Source: Lentisphaeria bacterium (GTDB taxonomy: Bacteria; Verrucomicrobiota; Lentisphaeria; Victivallales; Victivallaceae). Taken from it: a DNA stretch of 64,000 nucleotides. The DNA lies in assembly GCA_017457105.1 (NCBI GenBank), contig JAFTIA010000032.1:1-64000 (forward strand), given 5' to 3'. A model generated the notes under the pieces. It searched no databases and had not been told where the DNA came from. It was given only the letters and a program-made list of their open reading frames with translations. The position numbers were made by a program, and so were the translations under genes. Shown in pieces: positions 8,474 through 15,830 of the stretch (its first letter is position 1; every line of letters begins with the position of its first letter).

Positions 8474-10032
8474 TGCATTATATCGGCTTGTTTCCCATCA
8501 TTCTGGTGGCGGCAGTGGCGACATGTCTGTTGTTCCGGGACCGGTTGAAACTGACGGAAACTTCCGCCAATCGCTGGTATCTGGGGTTCAGCGTCGTGGT
8601 TTTCTGCATTTATTTTCTGCTCGGCTGGTGGAAGTACGGGGCGTTCCAGTTCGGATTATGGGATTTCGGGATTTATGATTCTTTCCTGCACAACACTGCT
8701 TTCGGGAAAGGTTTCATGACGGACTTCCGGGGCGGGTTGTACGATCACTTTTCCCCGGCGATCCTGATTTTGGTTCCTTTTTATTGGTTGTGTGATACGC
8801 CCATGCATCTGGTGTGGTTCCAATCTCTTGCCATGGCGGCGGGGATCCCGGTAATGTATCTTCTTGCCAAAAAATATCTGCGGAATCCTGAACTTGCCCT
8901 GGTGCTGGCGGGGATGTATGCCCTGAATCCCTATTATTCCCGTCTGGTATTGTACGATTTCCACAGTGAGTGCATGTTTCCTGCGGTTTTTCTTGGCGGT
9001 TTTCTGGCGTGGGCGTATCATAAACGCAGACTTGCCATGGTTCTATGGATGGGGTGTTATCTTATGAAAGAGGATTTTGCCATTCCTCTGGCTGGGTTGG
9101 GCTTATATTTCCTCTGCCGGAAAACAACGTGGAAATATGGAGCTGTTTTGTTGGCATGGAGTGTGGTGATGACGCTTTTTGTGCTGAAAGTGTATTTCCC
9201 GCTTTTGAGTGATACGGGGTATTGGCATTACGGGCGTTATGAACTTTTTGCTTCCACGGCGGGCGAAACGTGGCAGAACGCATGGCGGATGATGGGCCGC
9301 ATCTGCTGTCCGCAGTCCGGGACGGTTTTGCTGACACTGCTTCTGCCCTTTGCCCTGCTTCCGGTATTGCATGGCAGGATGTTTCTTCTGGTACTGCTGC
9401 CCACGCTGGGGATCCAGCTTGCTTCTTCGGCAGATCACCAGAATTTGCTTGTGAGCCACTATTCTTCGGCATTGATCGGGGTGGTCCCGCTGGCGGCATT
9501 GTGGGGGATGCGGGTTTTGCGGCGTTATGCGTGGAAAAAACATTTCTTTTCCCTGCGGAATTGCCGGATCGCCGCACTTTTTCTGCTGGTTCTGGCAGGG
9601 GGATACCACATTACCTGCTGTGATTTGCCGCTGACACGCTATTACAATTATGTGCATAAATGGGACAGTAAATATCACTTCGGCTTGCTGTCATTGCCTT
9701 TGCGTCCGGCGTATTATCAGGCTATGCTGGAACAGGATGCCCGCGGGGCTGAATTGCAGGACGTTTTGAAGATGATCCCTGCCGGCAGTTTGATTGTTTG
9801 CCAGAATGAACTGGGGTGTCCCCTGCTGCGGACGCACCGGGTACGCAGTATGCCGGGACCGGCGGAGGGGGCGGATCATTTTCTTTTCAGCGGCGCATTA
9901 TACTCCGGATATGATGAGGCGGGAATGTTGAATTGGCGTGTATCAAATTGCGCCCGGAATCCTGCGTATGAGCGGGTTTATTTTGACAAAGATATTCTGT
10001 TGTTTGCCCGGAAAAAGGATGTGTCAAAATGA
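8473..10032 (+). CDS. DUF2079 family polytopic membrane protein
   Basis: A 519-residue protein with about ten hydrophobic segments, matching the DUF2079 family, which is thought to resemble GT-C type lipid-linked glycosyltransferases. Typical segments are the early loop WDFGIYDSFLHNTAFGKGF, the acidic YDHFSPAILILVPFYWL and YDFHSECMFPA. The soluble C-terminal part follows residue 390. The ATG shares a base with the stop of the esterase gene (TAATG) and has GGAGG upstream. A transferase role is inferred from the fold; no substrate can be named. Confidence 0.82.
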   Translation: MHYIGLFPIILVAAVATCLLFRDRLKLTETSANRWYLGFSVVVFCIYFLLGWWKYGAFQFGLWDFGIYDSFLHNTAFGKGFMTDFRGGLYDHFSPAILILVPFYWLCDTPMHLVWFQSLAMAAGIPVMYLLAKKYLRNPELALVLAGMYALNPYYSRLVLYDFHSECMFPAVFLGGFLAWAYHKRRLAMVLWMGCYLMKEDFAIPLAGLGLYFLCRKTTWKYGAVLLAWSVVMTLFVLKVYFPLLSDTGYWHYGRYELFASTAGETWQNAWRMMGRICCPQSGTVLLTLLLPFALLPVLHGRMFLLVLLPTLGIQLASSADHQNLLVSHYSSALIGVVPLAALWGMRVLRRYAWKKHFFSLRNCRIAALFLLVLAGGYHITCCDLPLTRYYNYVHKWDSKYHFGLLSLPLRPAYYQAMLEQDARGAELQDVLKMIPAGSLIVCQNELGCPLLRTHRVRSMPGPAEGADHFLFSGALYSGYDEAGMLNWRVSNCARNPAYERVYFDKDILLFARKKDVSK

Positions 10033-12035
10033 AAGTCCCTGAATTGCTTTCTCCTGCAGGAACGCCGGAAACCGCTATGGCGGCATTCGACGGCGGGGCG
10101 GATGCCGTTTATTGCGGTCTGGGGCGGTTCAACGCCCGTGAGCGTGCCGGGAATTTTACGCCGGACTCCATGGGGCGAATCATTGAATACGCCCGCCGGA
10201 ACGGAAAAAAAGTTTATCTGACCTTGAACACGCTTCTGCGGGAACAGGAATTGCCCGCTTTGATGGAGTTGCTGGACGAGGTCAACATTCTTGCCCCGGA
10301 TGCGTTGATCGTGCAGGATCCCGGAACATTGTATCTGGCACAGACCTATTTTCCTGATCTTCGGCTGCATGCCTCCACCCAGATGGGGTTCCATAACTCT
10401 GCCGGATTGCGGATGGCGGCGGGGCTGGGGGTTCAGCGGGTGATCCTGGAACGGCAGGTCACGCTGGCGGAACTGCAAAAAATCATGAAAACTGCGCCGC
10501 TGGAAGTGGAGGTTTTTCTCTATGGTTCACTGTGCTGTTCCCTTTCCGGGAGGTGTCTGCTGTCCGCCTTTACGGACGGGGAAAGCGGCAACCGGGGGCG
10601 GTGCAAACAGCCCTGCCGCAGACGGTGGAACGGGCGTTTTCAACTTTCTCCTGCGGACTTGAACGGTATGGATCTTCTGCCGGAATTGCGGCAAATGGGG
10701 GTGGCATCCCTTAAAATCGAGGGGCGTTTGCGGCCGCCGGAATATGTGTGGAAAACCGCCAGGGCATTCCGTCTTCTTCTGGATGGGCCGTTGGAGCCGG
10801 AGCCGGAACGGCGGGCAGAAGCGGAAATGCTTTTGAAATCTGCCGCTGGCCGCCGCCATTCTGCCGGGTTCTTTTTTCCGGGGGAATGGAAAAGTCTGAT
10901 CCAGCCGGAGCGTGTCGGCACATTTGGTATCCCTGTGGCGGAGGTTGCCGGGGGCAGGGGGGACAAGTGGGATATCCGGACTGTCGGCCGTCTGCATCTG
11001 GGGGACCGCCTGCGTGTGGTACCGCCCAACGGGGGGGACGGAGAAACTTTTTCTCTGGTCAGCCTTGCCGTGAACGGCAAAACGCAAACGGTGGTGCGTG
11101 CCGGGGTGACGGGGCGGATCGCTATTCCCGTTCCGGTCAGACCGGGAGATATGCTTTTTAAAATCGGGGAGAATGGATTTGATTTTACCCGGCGGCTGAA
11201 TGCTTTGCCGGAACGGACGATGCCCGTGGATCTTCAAATCACAGCCACGGCGAAAATGTGGCGTGTCACTGCACAAAATGTGGTTTGGGAGAAAGCAACG
11301 GCTTTTGCGCCGCCGGAAAAACATGCTGTTCTGCCGGAAATGATCCGGGAGGCGTTTTCTTCCGGAGTTCCCGCCCCGTGGCGTGCCGGGAAGGTGACTG
11401 TGGAGTTGCAGGGTTCTTTCTTTGTTCCTGCGGCGGATTTGAAGAAACTCCGGCGGGAATTCTGGGAATTTGCAGTGTCGGGATTGCCGACTTCTCCGGC
11501 AGGGCAGGGGAAGTCTCTGCTGGATTTTTATCATGATTATCAGCCATCCGCAGAGCCTTTGCCGCCGTTGCCGCCCGCAGAAATGTATTCCATTCCCGGC
11601 TTTTGCGCAGAGGGGGATTTGAAGCGGGAGAAAGCGCGGATTTTACAGGCGTACGATCGTGGGGTCCGCCGTTTCCGTGCGTGTTCGTGGTATGCGTTGG
11701 ATTTGTTGAAAGATCTTTCAGATATTGAAGTCATCACGGCTTTCCCTGTGCCGGTGGGGAATTCTGCGGGGACACGGTTTTTAAAGAAACTGGGCGTTTG
11801 CGGAGCGGAGGCCGACCCGGAATTGAATGAAACGGAGTTGACTGATCTGCAAAAATACGCCGTTATTCCAGTTTGGCAGAGTGCCGGAGGCGTTCCTGTT
11901 TTGGCGACCCGGCTCCGTTTGCCCGCAGGTGTCTGGACTGGGACCCGGGGCAGTGTGCGGGTGGAATGGGATCAAAAAGAGGGGCTGTCCAAAATTTTTG
12001 CCGGGAAAAATGCAGATTTTTCAGATAAAAAGTAA
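10029..12035 (+). CDS. U32 family peptidase / rRNA hydroxylase-like protein
   Basis: A 668-residue U32 protein with the family opening PELLSPAGTPETAMAAFDGGADAVYCG, the LTLNTL segment, LHASTQMGFHN, and the cysteine cluster SLCCSLSGRCLL followed by GRCKQPCRR that in this family binds an iron-sulphur cluster. After about residue 380 comes a long C-terminal extension of DUF3656 type. Relatives include RlhA (23S rRNA C2501 hydroxylation) and collagenase-like proteins, so RNA modification is at least as likely as proteolysis. It overlaps the DUF2079 gene by four bases (ATGA). Confidence 0.88.
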   Translation: MKVPELLSPAGTPETAMAAFDGGADAVYCGLGRFNARERAGNFTPDSMGRIIEYARRNGKKVYLTLNTLLREQELPALMELLDEVNILAPDALIVQDPGTLYLAQTYFPDLRLHASTQMGFHNSAGLRMAAGLGVQRVILERQVTLAELQKIMKTAPLEVEVFLYGSLCCSLSGRCLLSAFTDGESGNRGRCKQPCRRRWNGRFQLSPADLNGMDLLPELRQMGVASLKIEGRLRPPEYVWKTARAFRLLLDGPLEPEPERRAEAEMLLKSAAGRRHSAGFFFPGEWKSLIQPERVGTFGIPVAEVAGGRGDKWDIRTVGRLHLGDRLRVVPPNGGDGETFSLVSLAVNGKTQTVVRAGVTGRIAIPVPVRPGDMLFKIGENGFDFTRRLNALPERTMPVDLQITATAKMWRVTAQNVVWEKATAFAPPEKHAVLPEMIREAFSSGVPAPWRAGKVTVELQGSFFVPAADLKKLRREFWEFAVSGLPTSPAGQGKSLLDFYHDYQPSAEPLPPLPPAEMYSIPGFCAEGDLKREKARILQAYDRGVRRFRACSWYALDLLKDLSDIEVITAFPVPVGNSAGTRFLKKLGVCGAEADPELNETELTDLQKYAVIPVWQSAGGVPVLATRLRLPAGVWTGTRGSVRVEWDQKEGLSKIFAGKNADFSDKK

Positions 12036-12043
12036 AAAAAACA

Positions 12044-12071
12044 TTGATATTTATTTCAAACACACTACATT
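12044..12071 (+). promoter_or_regulatory. Promoter of the Gfo/Idh gene
   Basis: TTGATA (12044-12049), 16 bases, TACATT (12066-12071), 42 bases upstream of the ATG at 12114. Confidence 0.55.
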
Positions 12072-12113
12072 AAGCAGGTGAAACGATCTAAACTCCATAT
12101 TGGAAAGGAAAAG

Positions 12114-13361
12114 ATGATGAAAGATAAACTCAATTCGATCAATGTGGTGGCAGTTGGAGTCAGCGGCCGCGGCAAAGGGATGTTGCGTCGTCTGCTGCCC
12201 ATGGAAGATGTTAATATCGTCGGGATTTCCGACCTTTATGAAGACCGGATGGAAGAAGCGGCTGCGCTGGTGGAAGAAGCCCGTGGCGTGAAGCCGGTTC
12301 TCAAGCGGGATTATCGCGAACTTCTGGAAATGGACGGAGTGGATGCTGTGATGACAGCTGCGTCCTGGACGGCTCATGCCCGGATCTGCCTTGATGCCAT
12401 GAATGCGGGGAAATATGTGGGGACCGAAGTCGGCGGAGCCACTTCCATTGAAGAATGTTGGGAACTTGTCCGGACATCGGAGCGCACCGGGATGCCCTGT
12501 ATGATGCTGGAAAACTGCTGCTACGGCCGTCCGGAAATGGCGGTGTTGAACATGATTTCCAAGGGGATGTTCGGGGAATTGATCCATGCGGAAGGCGGTT
12601 ACCGCCACGATTTGCGGGATGAAGTGTGCATGGGGCGAGAAAACCGTCATTACCGTCTTGCCAATTATCTGAACCGTACCGGCGATGTGTATCCCACCCA
12701 TGAATTGGGTCCCATCGCCAAGTATCTGGGGATCAACCGGGGGAACCGGATGGTTTCTTTGAGTTCCATGGCGTCCAAGGCGCGCGGTGCAGCTGCATGG
12801 GTGGCGCAGCATAAGCCGGATGATGAATATTTGAAGGGCAGAGAATTTGCGTTGGGCGATATCGTGGTTACGAATATCAAGTGCGCCCACGGGGAAGTGA
12901 TCACGCTGTACCATGATACTACGCTGCCCCGTCCGTACAGCCGCGGGAACCTGCTGCAGGGGACCAAGGGGATCTGGATGGAAGATAAGCAAGGTGTTTA
13001 TTTTGACGGTGTGAGCCCGAAACCCCACGAATGGGAATCCATTGAAAAGTATTACAAGCGTTATGACCATCCGCTGTGGAAGAAATACATCCGTGAAGGG
13101 GTGAAGGAAGGTCACGGCGGCATGGACCATCTGGTACTGCGTGGTTTTGTGAATGCGGTAAAGAAACAGATCCAGACGCCGATCGATGTGTATGACACGG
13201 CATCCTGGATGGCGATCACCACTTTGAGTGAAGACTCGGTAAATATGGGTGGGTTGCCGGTAGCGATCCCGGATTTCACGAACGGGCGCTGGATCGAACG
13301 GGAACCGTCGCCGGATACGCCGTTCAACCTGGATCGTGTCTGCCGGGCGGCATACCTGTAA
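12114..13361 (+). CDS. Gfo/Idh/MocA family NAD(P)-dependent oxidoreductase
   Basis: A 415-residue sugar or cyclitol dehydrogenase of the Gfo/Idh/MocA family. The N-terminal Rossmann segment is VVAVGVSGRGKGMLRRLL, followed by the nicotinamide-side motif TEVGGATSIEECW that corresponds to the family EKP region but with V-G-G in place of K-P. The C-terminal half has the family substrate-binding domain, with HELGP and an APRPYSRG-like LPRPYSRGNLLQG segment. The start at 12114 has GGAAAGGA upstream, and a GTG at 12078 is less likely. It is monocistronic, between its own promoter and a terminator. Substrate unknown. Confidence 0.85.
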   Translation: MMKDKLNSINVVAVGVSGRGKGMLRRLLPMEDVNIVGISDLYEDRMEEAAALVEEARGVKPVLKRDYRELLEMDGVDAVMTAASWTAHARICLDAMNAGKYVGTEVGGATSIEECWELVRTSERTGMPCMMLENCCYGRPEMAVLNMISKGMFGELIHAEGGYRHDLRDEVCMGRENRHYRLANYLNRTGDVYPTHELGPIAKYLGINRGNRMVSLSSMASKARGAAAWVAQHKPDDEYLKGREFALGDIVVTNIKCAHGEVITLYHDTTLPRPYSRGNLLQGTKGIWMEDKQGVYFDGVSPKPHEWESIEKYYKRYDHPLWKKYIREGVKEGHGGMDHLVLRGFVNAVKKQIQTPIDVYDTASWMAITTLSEDSVNMGGLPVAIPDFTNGRWIEREPSPDTPFNLDRVCRAAYL

Positions 13362-13379
13362 GATCCTGAAATGAATCAG

Positions 13380-13417
13380 CGGGACTTCTCTTGTAAGAGG
13401 GAGGTCCCGTTTTTTTA
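13380..13417 (+). terminator. Intrinsic terminator after the Gfo/Idh gene
   Basis: A CGGGAC...GTCCCG stem with an inner TCTC/GAGG pairing, followed by seven T residues. Confidence 0.85.
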
Positions 13418-13429
13418 TGGGGGAGGCAT

Positions 13430-13458
13430 TTGCAGAAATGTGAAAGATGTGCTATATT
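13430..13458 (+). promoter_or_regulatory. Promoter of tmRNA
   Basis: TTGCAG (13430-13435), 17 bases, TATATT (13453-13458), 17 bases before the mature 5' end of tmRNA. Confidence 0.7.
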
Positions 13459-13475
13459 ATGGGATGAAACACTTT

Positions 13476-13836
13476 GGGGGTGTTCCGGATTCGACCGGCC
13501 TGACAGGGTGTTGGCTGCATGTCGAGGATGATCGTTGGCCTCGTTAAACATCGGTCAAAACGATAACTGCGAACGAAGAGTACGCACTGGCTGCCTAATT
13601 AGGCGCAGCCACGCTGCCGTGTTTGAGGGATGCTAGAACACCGCGGCGTCGATTAGCGTCCTGGCTTTGGACAATCGTCATTCGGTTCAAGGTGAGATCA
13701 AAGGAATGAATAGTCTGGATTCAGGCCTGCCGGTTGGCTTCGATGAAGGACGAAAAAGATCAAAGATCGGATAAACATGTAGACGCCTTCGCTGAGTCTC
13801 GCTGACACAGGGGTTCAACTCCCCTCACCTCCACCA
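13476..13836 (+). ncRNA. ssrA: tmRNA (tag ANEEYALAA)
   Basis: Transfer-messenger RNA for rescue of stalled ribosomes. The 5' GGGGGTG pairs with 3' CACCTCC before ACCA; the tRNA-like domain has GGTTCAACTCC in its T arm. The internal tag frame runs from a GCG resume codon at 13569 to TAA at 13596-13598 and encodes ANEEYALAA, ending in the ALAA protease signal. Pseudoknot-forming inverted repeats fill the rest. It is a one-piece tmRNA of 361 bases with its own promoter and a terminator just downstream. Confidence 0.96.
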
Positions 13837-13843
13837 AAAATTC

Positions 13844-13871
13844 AAGCCGCCAAAAGGGCGGCTTTTATTTT
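13844..13871 (+). terminator. Intrinsic terminator of tmRNA
   Basis: AGCCGCC (13845-13851), AAAAG loop, GGCGGCT (13857-13863), then TTTATTTTT. Confidence 0.88.
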
Positions 13872-14102
13872 TGGTGAACGAAGCCGCAAGGCTTCACTTC
13901 ACGCTTTGGGCAACTTGCCGCATAAGCGGCAATCGCAAAAGCTCTTCACATCTTCACGCGGCGACAGCCGCTCTTCACTAAAACTCAGGCAACGCCTTGC
14001 TTGTGAAGACGTTTCATTCCGCTTACGCTCCATTACACTTGTGAAGAGGTCAGCTTGCGCTGCCCGTGAAGTTTTCTCCCTTGCGAGAGTCAGGATTGTG
14101 TA
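13872..14102. repeat. Second hairpin-repeat field with CTTCAC/GTGAAG spacers
   Basis: A run of short, different inverted repeats separated by CTTCAC (or its complement GTGAAG). Examples are GAAGCC-GCAA-GGCTTC, GCGGC-GACA-GCCGC, AGGC-AAC-GCCT and CAGC-TTGC-GCTG. The spacer is the complement of the TGAAG core in the 1433-1560 array, so both fields seem to be one class of element. No open frame with a ribosome site is present. Confidence 0.7.
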
Positions 14103-14337
14103 ATTTTTTTATTTTAAGCAGAGATGTCAGTTGCAAAGTATATTTGAGAGAAAACCCTCATTTTCTCTCAAAAATCTCTCTCCCGTCTCCGTTTGTACTC
14201 CGCCGCGGCAAGCTGTCTCGATACCCCGTGTCGTGACAAATTACCCTTCCGCCGCCGCTCAAAGAGCTATGGCGGGACAAGCAAAAGGGGTGGATTTTCA
14301 GAAGAACTGATTTTACCATACCAATTTGATTTCAGAA
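14103..14337. other. Intergenic stretch, one perfect inverted repeat, no gene
   Basis: The only distinct structure is TTTGAGAGAAAA...TTTTCTCTCAAA (about 14141-14170), a 12-base perfect stem. No coding region is supported. Confidence 0.5.
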
Positions 14338-14511
14338 CTATTCCAAAATTATTTTAGATACACTTAAATCGACAACCTGCTCATTCTTGAATACAACGCC
14401 TTCGGACTCCAGCAGACGTCTTTGAGCCTCAATACCGCCGAACGCGTATGATCGTGAAAGCTGCCCTTTACTATTGACTACCCGATGACAAGGAATATGC
14501 TCCGGATCAGG
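14338..14511 (-). pseudogene. C-terminal remnant of O6-alkylguanine-DNA alkyltransferase (Ogt/MGMT family)
   Basis: Reading the minus strand gives about 57 residues that match only the C-terminal third of the alkyltransferase family. They comprise the active-site motif PDPEHIPCHRVV, then a SYAFGGIEAQRRLLESEGV-type helix and a normal C-terminal end with a TAG stop. There is no start codon. The frame is bounded upstream by a TAA at 14514-14512, and the N-terminal domain and the rest of the DNA-binding helix are absent. It is therefore a truncated gene rather than a short working protein. The site of truncation joins directly to an unrelated 76-codon frame. Confidence 0.75.
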
Positions 14512-14742
14512 TTACTTGCGCAACGCCTTTTCCGCCTTGACAAAAGCCCTTGCCCGGATTTCTTCTATCTTCGTCCGGATGTATTCCAACTGATCCACGG
14601 CCTTTGCGGTGTTCCTGCGGTAGTTCACTTGAACATCGTCAATCAGGCTGTGCCTTCTTTGGTAGAGAACAGGGCGGGGCGTTTGAGGCGATTTGACGAT
14701 TGATTCTGTCCATGCTTCTGCGGGGGCGGGGTGGGTTTGCAA
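14512..14742 (-). CDS. Hypothetical 76-residue protein at the alkyltransferase breakpoint
   Basis: An open frame whose TAA stop abuts, in frame, the first codon of the alkyltransferase remnant. It is basic and predicted helical (residues 35-76, VNYRRNTAKAVDQLEYIRTK onward), with no recognisable domain. The N-terminal third is proline-rich and may not be coding. No good ribosome site was found. It could be part of whatever sequence replaced the alkyltransferase N terminus, or a chance frame. Confidence 0.3.
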   Translation of the reverse strand: MQTHPAPAEAWTESIVKSPQTPRPVLYQRRHSLIDDVQVNYRRNTAKAVDQLEYIRTKIEEIRARAFVKAEKALRK

Positions 14743-14765
14743 TCTTTGCGACTGCGTATTATATT
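14737..14765 (+). promoter_or_regulatory. Promoter of the RpiB-like gene
   Basis: TTGCAA (14737-14742), 17 bases, TATATT (14760-14765), about 60 bases before the ATG at 14827. Confidence 0.7.
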
Positions 14766-14826
14766 ACCACGGCTTCCGATAAGAACTATTTATTAGCAGA
14801 ATAACTTCGAGGGATCAAACAGAATC

Positions 14827-15432
14827 ATGAAAACAGTTAAAAACAAAGAATTGCTGATGGCGGCTGACTTTGCCGGTTATCCGTTGAAAGAAGCTATTAA
14901 AGAGTATCTGGAGAAAAAAGGCTGGAAAATCACCGATATCGGCGTGAAGGCTGACAGTGATCCCAATGATACTGAACTGATGTTCCATCGTATCGGTCTG
15001 CGTGTCGGTGCCATGATAACTGAAAAAGAGTTTGACCGGGCAATGATTTTTTGCGGGACCGGGATGGGGATCCATATTGCCGCCAGCAAGTGTCCCGGCG
15101 TTCATGCCGGGGTGGTGGAGTCGGTTCCCGCCGCCTTCCGTGCAATTACCGGGAATGGCGTCAATGTATTGGCCCTGGGGGCTTTTTATGTTACTCCGGA
15201 ACTTGGCAAGCAATGTGCTGACGCATATCTTTACAACGATTTTGGCAGCGGATGGGAGTGGTGGCCGGACTTTGACCGTTTCCACCAGATCGCCATTGAT
15301 GAGTTGAATGCTTTTGATTATGAAGAATACAAGGCAAACGGATTTAAAGTAAAGCATATTGATGACTGTCATTGCGAGCTCTATGATCGTCCGGAAGGAT
15401 CATCCCCGGTGCCGCTGATGTGTAAGCGGTGA
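14827..15432 (+). CDS. RpiB/LacA/LacB family sugar-phosphate isomerase
   Basis: A 201-residue protein of the ribose-5-phosphate isomerase B family, with an extended C terminus. It has the opening MAADFAGYPLKEAIKEYLEKKG, the active-site CGTGMGIHIAASK in which the cysteine acts as base, and an NVLALG-type strand. The C-terminal extension after about residue 150 is longer than in classic RpiB (about 150 residues), as in the DUF-linked relatives of sugar catabolic loci. It heads a set with two short frames and a GH42-like gene, suggesting use of a particular pentose or deoxyhexose; the sugar cannot be named. Confidence 0.82.
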   Translation: MKTVKNKELLMAADFAGYPLKEAIKEYLEKKGWKITDIGVKADSDPNDTELMFHRIGLRVGAMITEKEFDRAMIFCGTGMGIHIAASKCPGVHAGVVESVPAAFRAITGNGVNVLALGAFYVTPELGKQCADAYLYNDFGSGWEWWPDFDRFHQIAIDELNAFDYEEYKANGFKVKHIDDCHCELYDRPEGSSPVPLMCKR

Positions 15433-15474
15433 GCCGCTTTGGCCGCTTGAAGTGTATTGGAGTCGATATTTACG

Positions 15475-15642
15475 ATGACAACAGAGCGAGAATATGTTCC
15501 TCCGGCGGAAAAGAAGCTGGCCCTTTTTCATCAGCAGAAGGTTCTCCTGGATACTTTTCTTGCCAACGGTGCCATCACTCCGGCGCAGTATGACAAAAGT
15601 TTGAATTGCCTCCGGGAAAAAATGGGGATCGGAGAAAAATAA
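15475..15642 (+). CDS. Short conserved-looking protein (55 residues), function unknown
   Basis: A small frame between the isomerase and the rhamnose-isomerase-like fragment. Its sequence has two amphipathic helices with an ITPAQYDKSL motif similar in style to the short oligomerisation (SHOCT-like) helix pairs, in which an 'isoleucine-threonine-x-x-x-tyrosine' turn links helices. GGAG lies 12 bases before the ATG, which is a long spacing. It is followed 8 bases later by the next short frame. No function is proposed. Confidence 0.5.
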   Translation: MTTEREYVPPAEKKLALFHQQKVLLDTFLANGAITPAQYDKSLNCLREKMGIGEK

Positions 15643-15650
15643 AGAGGTGT

Positions 15651-15806
15651 ATGGTGTCCGTCCGCATGGCTTTGAGCGAAGCGGCAAAAGCCCTTCCCGG
15701 GGGTGCGGTCTGGCAATACTTCTGCGAAAAGAATAACATTCCGCAGGACTGGGATGTGATCAACCCCATCCGTGAATACGAAAAAACCGTTCTTGTCAAT
15801 CGCTGA
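15651..15806 (+). CDS. Short protein like the C-terminal tail of L-rhamnose isomerase
   Basis: Fifty-one residues. The segment GAVWQYFCEKNNIP, then INPIREYEKTVL, resembles the extreme C terminus of RhaA-type L-rhamnose isomerases (GAVWDYYC...YEKxVLxxR). The catalytic barrel is missing upstream, so it cannot be an isomerase by itself. It has its own AGAGG ribosome site and ATG, which argues it might still be translated. It is either a residue of a decayed rhaA or a stand-alone fragment retained for a subunit role. The rhamnose theme fits the GH78-like gene nearby. Confidence 0.45.
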   Translation: MVSVRMALSEAAKALPGGAVWQYFCEKNNIPQDWDVINPIREYEKTVLVNR

Positions 15807-15830
15807 ACAAAAGAATAGGCCAGGAGCATA

